This document shows positions 9,124 to 17,749 of a DNA stretch of 64,000 nt, one piece after another. Numbering within the stretch: position 1 is the stretch's first letter; every line of letters starts with the position of its first letter. Origin of the DNA: Actinobacteria bacterium HGW-Actinobacteria-4 (GTDB lineage Bacteria; Actinomycetota; Actinomycetes; Actinomycetales; Demequinaceae); assembly GCA_002841315.1 (NCBI GenBank), contig PHEW01000001.1:186001-250000 (forward strand), in the 5' to 3' direction. A model generated the notes under the pieces. The model did no database searches. It saw only the letters and a program-made list of their open reading frames with translations, and was not told the DNA's origin. Position numbers and translations under genes: made by a program.

Positions 9124-10314
9124 ATGTCTGGCACCGCCACTTCAGCTGCAGCAGAAACAAGCCCCTCGGCACTGGCACATGACCTCTACGCCGACACCTA
9201 CGGGACACCCGCCACCGGCCTATGGTCGGCACCTGGCCGCGTCAATCTGATTGGTGAACACACCGATTACAACAATGGCTTCGTCCTCCCCTTCGCCATC
9301 GACCGGCGAACCTGGTGCGCCGTGGGCGAACGCGCCGACCGCTCCATCGTGGTGACGAGCACGCTCACCGGAGACGACGCACAGATCAGCCTCGACGCGC
9401 TTGCTCCCGAACGGCTCCAAGGGTGGTCTGCCTATGTGTTCGGCGTGATCTGGGCATTGGGTGAACACGGCGTCGACCTGACCGGCCGGCAAGGGTTGAA
9501 CCTCGCGTTCGCGAGCAACGTGCCCCTGGGCGCAGGGCTATCGTCCTCAGCCGCCATCGAGTGCTCTGTCGCGGTCGCCGTGAATGAGCTGTGGGACTTG
9601 GGAATCTCATCCAAGCAGTTGGCGAAGGTCTGCCAACTCGCCGAGAACAAGGCGGTTGGCGCCCCCACCGGAATCATGGACCAAACGGCCTCACTGCTCG
9701 GCCAGCCAGGCCACGCGGTGCTCTTGGACTGCGACTCGTACCACAGCGAGTTGGTGCCGCTGGCTCTCTCCGACGCTGGCCTCGCAGTGCTTGTGATCGA
9801 CACCCGAGTGACCCATGCTCACGCCACCGGCGGCTATGCGGCACGGCGCGAGTCGTGCGAGCGTGCCGCCCGGGAGTTGGGCGTCGTCACACTCCGCGAG
9901 CTCACGGAAGTCTCCCTTCCACAGGCGCGAACCATGCTTGATCCGGAGACCTTCCGCCGCGTGCGCCACATCGCGACGGAGAACGCACGGGTGCTGGAGA
10001 CCGCACGTGTCCTTCACGACGCGGGCCCACGAGCCATTGGCGACCTGCTCGTGGCATCGCACGCGTCGATGCGTGATGACTTCGAGATCTCTGTGCCGCA
10101 GTTGGACCTCGCCGTCGAGACCGCCATGGCTCACGGGGCGGTCGGAGCGCGCATGACTGGCGGCGGCTTTGGTGGAGCTGCCATCGCGCTCGCGCCCATC
10201 GAGATGGTTGACGCGATCGGCGATCAGGTGACACGGGCCTACGCCGACGCCAAGTACGAACCACCCGTGATGTTTACCGTTGCCCCGGCCGGGGGTGCCG
10301 GAAGAGATGCGTGA
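9124..10314 (+). CDS. galK: Galactokinase
   Basis: GHMP-family kinase making galactose 1-phosphate from galactose and ATP. The 396-residue protein has the galactokinase signature GRVNLIGEHTDYNNGFVLPF near residue 38, the ATP loop PLGAGLSSSAAIECS near residue 136, and the C-terminal GHMP motif ARMTGGGFGGAAI. The first 20 residues are Ala/Ser/Thr-rich and probably disordered. The start is supported by GGAAGG ahead of the ATG. galE follows after 25 bp. The expected Leloir partner galT is absent from the window. Confidence 0.96.
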   Translation: MSGTATSAAAETSPSALAHDLYADTYGTPATGLWSAPGRVNLIGEHTDYNNGFVLPFAIDRRTWCAVGERADRSIVVTSTLTGDDAQISLDALAPERLQGWSAYVFGVIWALGEHGVDLTGRQGLNLAFASNVPLGAGLSSSAAIECSVAVAVNELWDLGISSKQLAKVCQLAENKAVGAPTGIMDQTASLLGQPGHAVLLDCDSYHSELVPLALSDAGLAVLVIDTRVTHAHATGGYAARRESCERAARELGVVTLRELTEVSLPQARTMLDPETFRRVRHIATENARVLETARVLHDAGPRAIGDLLVASHASMRDDFEISVPQLDLAVETAMAHGAVGARMTGGGFGGAAIALAPIEMVDAIGDQVTRAYADAKYEPPVMFTVAPAGGAGRDA

Positions 10315-10339
10315 CACACGCGATGAGTAAGGTGAAGAC

Positions 10340-11323
10340 ATGACATGGCTCGTGACCGGCGGGGCCGGATACATAGGTGCGCATGTGGTGCGCGCCTTTC
10401 AGTCAGCGGGCATCGATGCCGTGATTCTTGATGACTTCTCTTCAGGAGTCGGGTCCTTTGTGCCTGAAGACGTGCCCCTTGTCACCGCCTCCGTGCTCGA
10501 CACCGGCGCGGTCGCGGCAGCGCTGCGGGACCACAGCATTGTGGGCGTCGTGCACTGTGCCGCGTTCAAGTACGCAGGCGAATCGGTGAAGCGCCCCGTC
10601 CACACCTACCGGCAAAACGTTGAGGGCACCGGAACACTGCTGGACGCCATGCAGCAAGAAGGCGTCGTGAACCTCGTGTTCTCCTCGTCTGCCGGCGTAT
10701 TTGGCACTCCACCTGAGGCTCTCGTCACCGAGACGACGCCTACCGCCCCAGAATCGCCATACGGCGAAAGCAAGCTTGCCGCCGAATGGCTGATCCGTGG
10801 TCAGGTCCGGGCCACGGCCGCAGGCGATGCCCCCTTGCGCGCCACCAGTCTGCGCTACTTCAACGTGGTGGGCTCCGGCTTTGACGACATCTACGACGCC
10901 TCGCCTCACAACCTCTTCCCCAAGGTGTTCGCTTCCATCGCGCGCGGCGAAGCCCCTGTCATCGCGGGCACGGATTACCCCACGGCCGACGGCACGTGCG
11001 TGCGCGACTACATCCACGTGAGCGACCTCGCCCACTCGCACGTGGTTGCAGCGCAGCGACTCGTGGCTGGTGAGTCGATCGAGCCGGTCTACAACCTGGG
11101 TTCGGGTGCCGGCACCTCGGTGCGCGAGATCATGAACGCGATCGTGGACGTCACCGGTACCGACCTCACCCCGGTTGATGGCGACCGCCGCCCGGGAGAC
11201 CCTGCCAGCATTGTCGCCACCGGCGAGCTTGCGGCACGCGACCTCGACTGGCAGATGCGGTACACCGTGCGGGACATGGTCGCGAGCGCGTGGCGCGCGG
11301 ATCCAGGCCACGGACGAATCTGA
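10340..11323 (+). CDS. galE: UDP-glucose 4-epimerase
   Basis: Extended short-chain dehydrogenase interconverting UDP-galactose and UDP-glucose with bound NAD. The 327-residue protein starts MTWLVTGGAGYIGAHV (Rossmann TGxxGxxG), has the catalytic Ser in SSSAGVFG near residue 116 and YGESK with the catalytic Tyr/Lys near residue 140. RYFNVVGSGFD and DGTCVRDYIHVSDLA are GalE-specific. It follows galK after 25 bp with its own AAGGTGA ribosome binding site and is likely co-transcribed. It ends 11 bp from the convergent RidA-like gene, with no clear terminator between them. Confidence 0.95.
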   Translation: MTWLVTGGAGYIGAHVVRAFQSAGIDAVILDDFSSGVGSFVPEDVPLVTASVLDTGAVAAALRDHSIVGVVHCAAFKYAGESVKRPVHTYRQNVEGTGTLLDAMQQEGVVNLVFSSSAGVFGTPPEALVTETTPTAPESPYGESKLAAEWLIRGQVRATAAGDAPLRATSLRYFNVVGSGFDDIYDASPHNLFPKVFASIARGEAPVIAGTDYPTADGTCVRDYIHVSDLAHSHVVAAQRLVAGESIEPVYNLGSGAGTSVREIMNAIVDVTGTDLTPVDGDRRPGDPASIVATGELAARDLDWQMRYTVRDMVASAWRADPGHGRI

Positions 11324-11334
11324 TCGATGACGGC

Positions 11335-11709
11335 CTAGGTCACCACAGCATCGGCCTGGATCTCGACCCGCAACGCGGGGTCGATGAGTTGCTTCACCAC
11401 CACCATCGTGGATGCGGGCATGACCGCAGCGAACGCCTCGCGGTGGGCCTGTGAAACCAGGTCAGCATCCGCGGGGTCGACGATGTAGATCACGGTTCGC
11501 ACCACATCCGCGAGACTCGAGCCTGCCGCGGCAAGCGCGTCATTCATGACATCGAGCGCGGACATCGCTTGCTCGTACGCATCGCAACCGTCGATGTGAG
11601 GATCGCGCGCACACGTGCCGGACACAAAGAGCTGCTTGCCGTGACGGACCACGCGCGAGTAGCCGTGGACCTCTTCATAGGGGCCGCCTGAGGGAAAGTT
11701 CTGTCGCAC
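11335..11709 (-). CDS. RidA family protein (YjgF/YER057c/UK114)
   Basis: A 124-residue single-domain protein of the RidA superfamily, small trimeric enzymes or binding proteins of which RidA itself hydrolyses reactive enamines/imines. Family signs are VVRHGKQLFVSGTCA, the central MNDALAAAGSSLADVVRTVIYI and the C-terminal VEIQADAVVT. The usual arginine of true RidA in the IRVE... stretch appears here as LRVEIQA, consistent with a substrate pocket near Arg. Whether it is RidA itself or another subfamily is not clear. It is divergent from the purine/pyrimidine permease at 11810, as RidA-like proteins of nucleobase pathways can be, but that link is only suggestive. Confidence 0.85.
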   Translation of the reverse strand: MRQNFPSGGPYEEVHGYSRVVRHGKQLFVSGTCARDPHIDGCDAYEQAMSALDVMNDALAAAGSSLADVVRTVIYIVDPADADLVSQAHREAFAAVMPASTMVVVKQLIDPALRVEIQADAVVT

Positions 11710-11762
11710 GGGACGATCCTCCCATGCGCCATGGGTGTTGTTGCGCTAGATTGCGTCCAAGT

Positions 11763-11780
11763 CCCAGGCGCGGGCCTGGG
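11763..11780 (+). promoter_or_regulatory. Small leader hairpin before the nucleobase permease
   Basis: CCCAGGC pairs with GCCTGGG over a 4-nt loop, 30 bp upstream of the permease start and ahead of its AAGGAG. It could influence expression of the permease, but the stem is only 7 bp and no T-run or alternative pairing is obvious. Confidence 0.3.
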
Positions 11781-11809
11781 TGACTACGCGGCCGTGCGAA
11801 GGAGCACCC

Positions 11810-13222
11810 ATGACAAAGCCCTCTGAGCCCACCACCTCCACTCGGGATTCACTTCCCGCCAGGACGCTCCAGTTTTTGCGGCGAGCCGCGCCTTCGTGGA
11901 CGGTTCATGGCGACGGCAGGGCCGTCACACCGGCCTCCGTGGTGAATCCCGACGAACGGCTGTCGTGGCCGCGCACCATCGGTATCGGTGCCCAACACGT
12001 GCTCGCGATGTTCGGTGCCACCGTGCTGGTGCCCACCATCACTCAGTTCTCCCCCACTGCGACACTGTTCTTCTCTGCAATAGGCACCATCGGGTTCTTG
12101 GCTCTCACCGGGAACCGGCTCCCCAGCTACCTCGGTTCGAGCTTCGCGTTCCTCGCCCCCGTGATGGCGGCGAGCGCATCGCACGGTCCAGACGTCGCAC
12201 TCGGCGGCATCCTCGTCACTGGTCTACTCCTTGCCACCGTGGGCGCAGTGGTGCACTTCGCTGGTACCCGGTGGATCGAAGTTCTCATGCCGCCCGTGGT
12301 CACTGGCGCCATCGTCGCTCTGATTGGGCTCAACCTGGCCCCCGTCGCGTGGAGCATGTTCCAGGCCTCGATGCCCACCGCGAGCGTTGCTCTGCTGGCT
12401 GTCATTGTCATCATGGTGTTCTTCCGCGGAATCGTTGGCCGGCTCTCGATCTTGCTTGGTGCCGTTGCTGGCGCGGTCTTCGCGGTCTTCCGTGGCGAGT
12501 GGGACCTGACGGAAGTCGACAAGGCATCCTGGGTGGGCCTGCCTACCTTCAACACCCCCAGCTTCAACGTTTCCGTGATGCTACTGTTCGTCCCCGTAGT
12601 GCTGGTGCTGGTGGCGGAGAACGTGGGCCACGTGAAGTCCGTTGCCGCGATGACTGGCCAGGACTTGGACCCCGTGATGGGACGCGCTCTCTTTGCCGAC
12701 GGCGTGGCCACCACTCTCGCGGGCGCTGGCGGCGGGTCCGGTACCACCACCTACGCCGAGAACATCGGCGTCATGGCGGCAACGCGAGTGTACTCAACTG
12801 CCGCCTACTGGGTCGCAGCCGTGTTCGCCCTGATGCTCAGCATGTCACCCAAGGTAGGCGCACTGATCGCGGCAATTCCCACGGGCGTCCTGGGCGGCCT
12901 CGCCACCGTGCTGTTCGGAATGATCGCCATTCTCGGTGCTCGCATCTGGGTACAAGCCAAGGTGGACTTCTCCAACCCCGTCAACCTTGCGACTGCCGGA
13001 ATCGCGCTGGTCGTGGGTGCCGCGAACTACAAGCTCACCGCAGGCGAGATGTTGTTCGAGGGGATCGCGCTTGGTACCGCCGCGGCGCTGATCGTGTTCC
13101 ACCTCATGACCCAGATCGCTAGATGGCGTGGCACTCAGCCCGTGGCTTTGGTGCCGGTCGAGCCTGCCCTGCCCACGGTGGCCGCCAAGAAGAAGCCGGC
13201 GCCTCAGTCACTCAAACGTTAA
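11810..13222 (+). CDS. NCS2-family nucleobase permease, uracil type
   Basis: Membrane symporter for uracil or a related nucleobase, 470 residues. The ATG at 11810 has AAGGAG 5 bp upstream; a GTG 30 bp earlier is less likely. Around a dozen hydrophobic segments are visible. The key NCS2 stretch AGGGSGTTTYAENIGVMAATRVYS (shown here only in part: GSGTTTYAENIGVMA) and the preceding VLVLVAENVGHVKSV carry the conserved substrate-binding Glu residues of UraA/RutG-like permeases. The C-terminus ends in a basic tail (VAAKKKPAPQSLKR). It is a single gene; the neighbour on the left is divergent and the next gene is convergent. Confidence 0.9.
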   Translation: MTKPSEPTTSTRDSLPARTLQFLRRAAPSWTVHGDGRAVTPASVVNPDERLSWPRTIGIGAQHVLAMFGATVLVPTITQFSPTATLFFSAIGTIGFLALTGNRLPSYLGSSFAFLAPVMAASASHGPDVALGGILVTGLLLATVGAVVHFAGTRWIEVLMPPVVTGAIVALIGLNLAPVAWSMFQASMPTASVALLAVIVIMVFFRGIVGRLSILLGAVAGAVFAVFRGEWDLTEVDKASWVGLPTFNTPSFNVSVMLLFVPVVLVLVAENVGHVKSVAAMTGQDLDPVMGRALFADGVATTLAGAGGGSGTTTYAENIGVMAATRVYSTAAYWVAAVFALMLSMSPKVGALIAAIPTGVLGGLATVLFGMIAILGARIWVQAKVDFSNPVNLATAGIALVVGAANYKLTAGEMLFEGIALGTAAALIVFHLMTQIARWRGTQPVALVPVEPALPTVAAKKKPAPQSLKR

Positions 13223-13295
13223 GCACCCGTCGATGGTCGCGGCGGCTGGGTGGCGGGAGCCACTCCAGTTCGCCGCGGCCGCGTGCAGCGACTTG

Positions 13296-14534
13296 CTAGG
13301 ACCGACTAGCAGCCACCAACGCGGCGTACCACTGGCTGGACGGCTTTGGCGTGCGCTCAAAGGTCTCGAGGTCCACAGCGGTGAGGCCAAATACCGGACG
13401 GTAGCCTTCGGCCCACTCGAAGTTGTCGAGCAAGCTCCAAGCGTAGAATCCGCGCACGTCAACGCCGTCGTCCATGGCGGCCCGCAAAGCAGTGAGCGAA
13501 CGCGAGTAGTACTCGATGCGCTCGTCGTCGTTCTCCGTCGCGATGCCGTTCTCGGTGACGATCACCGGCACGCCGGCCACCTCATAGGCGAGCCTCACCG
13601 TCACTCCAAGCGCTTCGGGCGTAAACGTCCATCCCATCTGCGTGGTGCGCCACTCCTCCGGTACCGGGAGCGGCTGTCCGTTCGCGTCTAGGTGCATCGT
13701 GAAATAGGTCTGGACTCCGATGTAGTCATCGTCGCGCGCTGCCTCGAGGTATGCCCCGGACATCAGCCGCATGGCCTCCGAGTCGCGGTCATCACCGGGA
13801 AGATCGGCAGCGCGTACGCCCTCACCGTTGATGTCGCCGTCGAGGTGAAAGACAATGTCGGCGAGGCCCAACGTGAGGCCCACAGGGAAGCTGCCCGGGC
13901 CCGCCTTCAGGACTACGCGCGCCAACTTGTGGGCGGCGATGAAGTGATGAGTCACGCGCGCATGGGCGTCATTGTCGCCCTGGATGCCTGGCGGGAACTG
14001 CCCGATGAGCCAGCCCATCATCGCAACCACGTTGGGCTCGTTGAACGTCGCGCAGATGTCGATGTGCTCACCCAGGTACTCCACGACCTTGCCTGCGTAG
14101 CGTTCAAAGTAGTCCACCACCTCGGGGGTGTCCCAGCCGCCCTTGTCAGCCATCCACAGTGGGGTGGTGAAGTGGTGCAGCGTGACGTTGGTCTTGAGGC
14201 CCATCGCCTGAGCGGCGGCGAGCTGACGGCGGTACTGACCCAACGCCGCGAGCGAGAACTCGCCCTCGGCTGGCTCGATGCGGCTCCACTCGATCGACAT
14301 GCGGTAGGAGTCGAGGCCCATCCGCTTGACCAGTTCGAGGTCCTCTTCCCACCGGTGCCACGAGTCGCAAGCGTCGCCACTGGACTCGGTGGTGCCGGAG
14401 CCCTCGGTGTGCTCAAAGCGCCACCAGTCGTTGTTGACGTTGCCGCCCTCGATCTGGTGCGCCGCTGTGGCGGTGCCCCACACCCAGCCGTTGGGGACCT
14501 TGCCAAAGTCAGTCAAAGGTTCAAAGGCTGTCAT
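13296..14534 (-). CDS. GH1 beta-glucosidase (paralogue A)
   Basis: Family 1 retaining beta-glycosidase, 412 residues, cytoplasmic (no signal peptide). The N-terminal GH1 signature is seen in FGKVPNGWVWGTATAAHQIEGG. The acid/base glutamate is in TFNEPNVV (E166) and the nucleophile in VIVTENGIA (E328). It is 41 bp downstream of a closely similar GH1 gene in the same direction, so the pair is a duplicated two-gene operon. Its start has only a modest ribosome site (GGAGCACACC). Likely role: hydrolysis of imported beta-linked disaccharides or oligosaccharides such as cellobiose or de-xylosylated xyloglucan fragments. Confidence 0.94.
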   Translation of the reverse strand: MTAFEPLTDFGKVPNGWVWGTATAAHQIEGGNVNNDWWRFEHTEGSGTTESSGDACDSWHRWEEDLELVKRMGLDSYRMSIEWSRIEPAEGEFSLAALGQYRRQLAAAQAMGLKTNVTLHHFTTPLWMADKGGWDTPEVVDYFERYAGKVVEYLGEHIDICATFNEPNVVAMMGWLIGQFPPGIQGDNDAHARVTHHFIAAHKLARVVLKAGPGSFPVGLTLGLADIVFHLDGDINGEGVRAADLPGDDRDSEAMRLMSGAYLEAARDDDYIGVQTYFTMHLDANGQPLPVPEEWRTTQMGWTFTPEALGVTVRLAYEVAGVPVIVTENGIATENDDERIEYYSRSLTALRAAMDDGVDVRGFYAWSLLDNFEWAEGYRPVFGLTAVDLETFERTPKPSSQWYAALVAASRS

Positions 14535-14575
14535 GGTGTGCTCCTAGCAACTGGGTGATGCGGGAAGGGGTGATG

Positions 14576-15811
14576 CTATCGCGATGAAGCAACGAGGGAC
14601 GCGTAGTACGCGCTCGAGGGCTTAGGGCTCCGGGCAAAGGTCTTGAGGTCCACCTTCGTGAGGCCAAAGAACGGCGCAAAGCCGGATGCCCATTCGAAGT
14701 TGTCGAGCAGCGACCAGTAGAAGTAGCCGCGCACATCGACACCGTCATTCATCGCCTCGCGCAGCGCGGTCAAGGCCACCGAGATGTACTCGACGCGGTC
14801 GGCGTCATCGGTGGCAGCCACGCCGTTCTCCGTCACGATGACCGGTAGCCCGGACTTCGCGGCCGCGTAGCGCACCGTGTTGCCAATGGCGGCGGGCGAG
14901 AACGGCCACCCCATCTGGGTGACGCGCTGGCCCTCAGGGTGAGGGAGCTGCTGGCCGTCGGGTCCCACGTGGTGGGTCGAGTAGGTCTGCACGCCCACAA
15001 AGTCATCGCCTTCGGCAGCTTCGAGGTAGGCGTCCACCATGAGCCACTTGTGCTCGGCGCCTGGGAAGTCTTCGGGGAGGTCAAAGGGGGACGTCTCTGG
15101 ACCGTTGCGGTCACCGTCCAAGTGGAAGCGGGTGTCCGAGATCGCCACGGTGATGCCCACCGGGAAGTCGCCAGGACCGGCCTTGAGGACCGGGCGGGCG
15201 GCGCGGTGCGCGGCGGCGAAGTTCTTGGTCGCGGTCCGGAAGCTATCCATGTCGCCCTTGTGCCCAGGGGGGAATGCGCCGAGGTCATAGCCAATCCAAG
15301 CGACCATGTTGGGCTCGTTAATGGTGCATGCCACGTCGATGAACTCACCGAAGTGCTTGACTGCGACGTCGCAGTAGCGCGCGAACTTCTCGACGATCAC
15401 GGGGTTGGTCCAGCCGCCCATGTCAGCGAGCCACAGTGGCGTGGTGAAGTGATGGAAGGTGACGACGTTCTTGAGGCCCATACCGCGCGCCGTCTCCATG
15501 ATCTCCTTGTAATGATCGAGAGCCACGGTGGAGAACTCACCGTCCGCAGGCTCGATGCGCGCCCACTCAATGCTGAAGCGGTATGCGTCCAGCCCCATGT
15601 CCTTGACCAGCTGCAGGTCCTCGCGCCAGCGATTGAAGCTGTCGCAGGCGTCACCACTGGACTCCTTGGTCCCGGTGCCCTCGGTGTGCTCGAAGCGCCA
15701 CCAGTCAGTGTTGGTGTTGCCACCCTCGATCTGGTGCGCGGCGGTGGCGGTGCCCCAGATGAAGCCCTCAGGAACAGGGCCGAACGAGGTCAGTTTGGTG
15801 TAGTCGGACAC
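14576..15811 (-). CDS. GH1 beta-glucosidase (paralogue B)
   Basis: Second family 1 glycosidase, 411 residues from the GTG at 15811, which has AAGGAG 6 bp upstream; the in-frame ATG at 15871 would place the start inside an operator. It shares long blocks with paralogue A (GTATAAHQIEGGN, WWRFEHTEG, SSGDACDS). The acid/base is in CTINEPNMVAW and the nucleophile in VIVTENGVA. Inserts and loop residues differ (for example GSGTTESS against GTGTKESS), so substrate range may differ. It is the first gene of the pair. The palindrome TCGAAACGTTTCGA lies about 60 bp upstream and resembles sites of the alpha-xylosidase cluster at 44586 and 45720. Confidence 0.94.
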   Translation of the reverse strand: MSDYTKLTSFGPVPEGFIWGTATAAHQIEGGNTNTDWWRFEHTEGTGTKESSGDACDSFNRWREDLQLVKDMGLDAYRFSIEWARIEPADGEFSTVALDHYKEIMETARGMGLKNVVTFHHFTTPLWLADMGGWTNPVIVEKFARYCDVAVKHFGEFIDVACTINEPNMVAWIGYDLGAFPPGHKGDMDSFRTATKNFAAAHRAARPVLKAGPGDFPVGITVAISDTRFHLDGDRNGPETSPFDLPEDFPGAEHKWLMVDAYLEAAEGDDFVGVQTYSTHHVGPDGQQLPHPEGQRVTQMGWPFSPAAIGNTVRYAAAKSGLPVIVTENGVAATDDADRVEYISVALTALREAMNDGVDVRGYFYWSLLDNFEWASGFAPFFGLTKVDLKTFARSPKPSSAYYASLVASSR

Positions 15812-15872
15812 AGAGGACTCCTTGAGCGGGACGGGGACAATGACTACCATCGTAGCGCCATTGGAGGCCATA

Positions 15873-15886
15873 TCGAAACGTTTCGA
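15873..15886. promoter_or_regulatory. LacI-type operator before the GH1 operon
   Basis: TCGAAACGTTTCGA is a perfect 14-bp palindrome 62 bp upstream of the GH1 paralogue B start, and also upstream of the divergent SDR gene. It is the same class (TCGAARCGYTTCGA) as the sites at 44586-44599 and 45720-45739 flanking the second LacI gene, which suggests shared control in trans. Confidence 0.75.
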
Positions 15887-15947
15887 CTACGTCTCGGTCG
15901 CGGCCGATGCGGAATGGGCTTGGGCGCGCGCTGGTTACGGTGACACC

Positions 15948-16766
15948 ATGACCGATCCCATCCTCATCACCGGCTGCTCCACGGGCATGGGCCGAGCCGC
16001 CGTGCTTGCCCTGCTGAAGCGCGGACACACCGTCTACGCCACCGCTCGCAATCCCGCCACGTTGTCCGACCTCGCCGACGCGGGCGCACGCACGCTGGCT
16101 CTCGACGTCACCGACGATGCATCCATGCGCGCCGCGGTCAACGCGATCGAAGAGTCCCACGGCGCCGTCGGCACCCTCATCAACAACGCGGGCTACTCGC
16201 AGGCCGGTGCCGTGGAGATGGTGTCCATCGCCGACGCGCGCCGCCAGTTCGAGACCAACGTGTTTGGCGCGGCGCGCATGACCCAGTTGGTGCTCCCCGC
16301 GATGCGCGCGGCTGGCAAGGGCCGGATCATCAATGTCAGCTCCATGGGCGGCCGCATGGTGCTCCCCACCGGCGGCTGGTACCACGCGTCCAAGTACGCC
16401 GTCGAGGCGCTGTCTGACGCGGTGCGCGTCGAGGTGCGGCCGTTCGGCGTCTCCGTGGTGCTGATCGAGCCCGGCGCCATCAAGACGGAGTGGGACACTA
16501 CCGCGGTGGGCGACACGGCCACTGAGAACGGATCCCCCTACGCGGAACTCGACGCCACCAACGCACGCATCTTCGCCAGCGCCTACGGCTCCGCATCTGC
16601 GTCGGCCGAATACGCAGCACGCACCTACGTGAGGGCCGTGCGAGCCAAGCGACCGCGCCACCGATACCTGATCACACTGGGTGCTCGCGGGGCGGTGTAT
16701 CTGCGGCACTTCTTTGGCTCGCGGGTGTGGGATGCCGGCACCAGCCGGGTGTGGCGCTGGCGCTGA
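15948..16766 (+). CDS. Short-chain dehydrogenase/reductase
   Basis: NAD(P)-dependent oxidoreductase of the classical SDR type, 272 residues from the ATG at 15948; a longer reading from 15822 overlaps the operator region and lacks a ribosome site. The cofactor loop is TGCSTGMGR at residue 8, INNAGYS follows at 78, the catalytic Ser lies in NVSSMGG near 131, and YHASK gives Tyr145 and Lys149. The substrate is unknown. It is divergent from the GH1 operon and may share its intergenic control region, but no functional link is evident. Confidence 0.88.
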   Translation: MTDPILITGCSTGMGRAAVLALLKRGHTVYATARNPATLSDLADAGARTLALDVTDDASMRAAVNAIEESHGAVGTLINNAGYSQAGAVEMVSIADARRQFETNVFGAARMTQLVLPAMRAAGKGRIINVSSMGGRMVLPTGGWYHASKYAVEALSDAVRVEVRPFGVSVVLIEPGAIKTEWDTTAVGDTATENGSPYAELDATNARIFASAYGSASASAEYAARTYVRAVRAKRPRHRYLITLGARGAVYLRHFFGSRVWDAGTSRVWRWR

Positions 16767-16797
16767 GCCGGCGCATGCGAACGCCTAGGCTGACGTG

Positions 16798-17013
16798 ATG
16801 GAACCCTTCAGCATGACCAAAGGCACCGAGGTCAAGGTGTTCAGCCTCGAGGACAACGACGCCACGATCGTGGTCGCCACCACGGATACCGCACAGCCGG
16901 AGCGGCCAGCACTCATGCAGTATGAGCAGTGCGAGAGCGATGAGGAGTCTGCGGCCGTGGTGCAGAAGTTCGTGTTTGACCTCCAGCGTCAGGGCTGGAC
17001 CGTGCAGGACTAG
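16798..17013 (+). CDS. Small hypothetical protein
   Basis: A 71-residue acidic protein (MEPFSMTKGTEVKVFSLEDN onward) with no signal peptide or membrane segment and no family that I recognise. Its end (FDLQRQGWTVQD) overlaps the stop of the convergent zincin gene by 4 bp. Codon use matches its neighbours. A GTG codon directly before the ATG is an alternative start. Confidence 0.6.
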   Translation: MEPFSMTKGTEVKVFSLEDNDATIVVATTDTAQPERPALMQYEQCESDEESAAVVQKFVFDLQRQGWTVQD

Positions 17014-17363
17014 CCCCAGCCCAGTTCATGCAGGCGGTCATCGTCAATGCCAAAGTGGTGAGCGATCTCGTGTACCACCGTCACCGCTACTTCCTCGCGC
17101 ACGTGCGCCACATCCTCGCACGCGTTGAGGGTGGGGTTCATGTAGATGAAGATCCGGTCAGGCAGTTCGCCAAAGCCCCAGTCGCTGCCGCGGTCCGTGA
17201 GCGCCACGCCGTCGTAAAGGCCCAGCAGGTTCGGGTCGCCGTCGGGCGGGTCATCCTCGACGAGCACCACCACGTTGTCGATGAGCTCAGCGAGCGCTTC
17301 CGGGATGAGGTCCAGCGCCTCGGACACGGCGTCCTCGAACTCGGCGCGGGACATCTCGACCAT
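17010..17363 (-). CDS. Zincin-like metallopeptidase family protein
   Basis: Small protein of about 117 residues with the zinc-protease signature VVHEIAHHFGIDDDRLHELG at its C-terminus; HExxH plus the downstream Asp/His pattern identifies the actinobacterial zincin_1 (PF06262) group. No peptidase substrate is known for it. An alternative ATG nine bases upstream (17372) is possible; MVEMSRAEFEDAV is the more typical start in the family. It converges with the small gene at 16798 and is divergent from the tRNA cluster. Confidence 0.85.
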   Translation of the reverse strand: MVEMSRAEFEDAVSEALDLIPEALAELIDNVVVLVEDDPPDGDPNLLGLYDGVALTDRGSDWGFGELPDRIFIYMNPTLNACEDVAHVREEVAVTVVHEIAHHFGIDDDRLHELGWG

Positions 17364-17392
17364 GCACACCATTGTGGGGCCTAAGTCAAGAG

Positions 17393-17422
17393 TTGGAGAA
17401 TGCCCTTCAGACCCCGTATCCT
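17393..17422 (+). promoter_or_regulatory. Possible promoter of the tRNA cluster
   Basis: TTGGAG (17393-17398) and TATCCT (17417-17422) are separated by 18 bp and lie 40 bp upstream of tRNA-Glu. Match to the sigma-70-type consensus is moderate; this is a guess from sequence alone. Confidence 0.3.
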
Positions 17423-17461
17423 TTCTGAGGTCCTTGACGCGCAGAACGTTGCGCGCCAGAC

Positions 17462-17534
17462 GCCCCCATCGTCTAGCGGCCTAGGACGCCGCCCTTTCAC
17501 GGCGGTAGCACGGGTTCGAATCCCGTTGGGGGTA
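17462..17534 (+). tRNA. tRNA-Glu (TTC)
   Basis: A 73-nt cloverleaf begins GCCCCCATCGTCTAGCGGCC. The anticodon arm GCCGCC-CTTTCAC-GGCGG displays TTC, the T arm reads CGGGTTCGAATCCCG, and the acceptor closes with TGGGGGT. The CCA end is not encoded. First gene of a three-tRNA run. Confidence 0.97.
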
Positions 17535-17538
17535 CAAC

Positions 17539-17561
17539 GTTTAGAGCGTGATGGTCTAAAC
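17539..17561 (+). other. Hairpin between tRNA-Glu and tRNA-Asp
   Basis: GTTTAGA pairs perfectly with TCTAAAC over a 9-nt loop just after tRNA-Glu. No T-run follows. It could mark processing of a shared tRNA precursor or part of a promoter for tRNA-Asp. Confidence 0.4.
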
Positions 17562-17599
17562 TGCAAGACGTTCTCATGTCTAGCGATATGAGGCAGCAA

Positions 17600-17673
17600 G
17601 GCCCTGTAGCGCAGTTGGTTAGCGCGCCGCCCTGTCACGGCGGAGGTCGCGGGTTCAAGTCCCGTCAGGGTCG
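17600..17673 (+). tRNA. tRNA-Asp (GTC)
   Basis: A 74-nt cloverleaf starting GGCCCTGTAGCGCAGTTGGT. The anticodon loop CTGTCAC shows GTC, the T arm is CGGGTTCAAGTCCCG, and the acceptor closes CAGGGTC with discriminator G, the identity base for Asp. CCA not encoded. Confidence 0.97.
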
Positions 17674-17682
17674 CGGGTTGAG

Positions 17683-17704
17683 TGCCCCTTCGCAAGGAGG
17701 GGCA
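17683..17704 (+). terminator. Hairpin after tRNA-Asp
   Basis: TGCCCCT pairs with AGGGGCA over an 8-nt loop 10 bp after tRNA-Asp, followed by TTCGTCT. It may end a Glu-Asp transcript or be a processing stem before tRNA-Phe. The T-run is weak. Confidence 0.5.
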
Positions 17705-17749
17705 TTCGTCTCAGCGGGGTATGGCGCCGGTTCAGGTCAAGCCCCGCAC

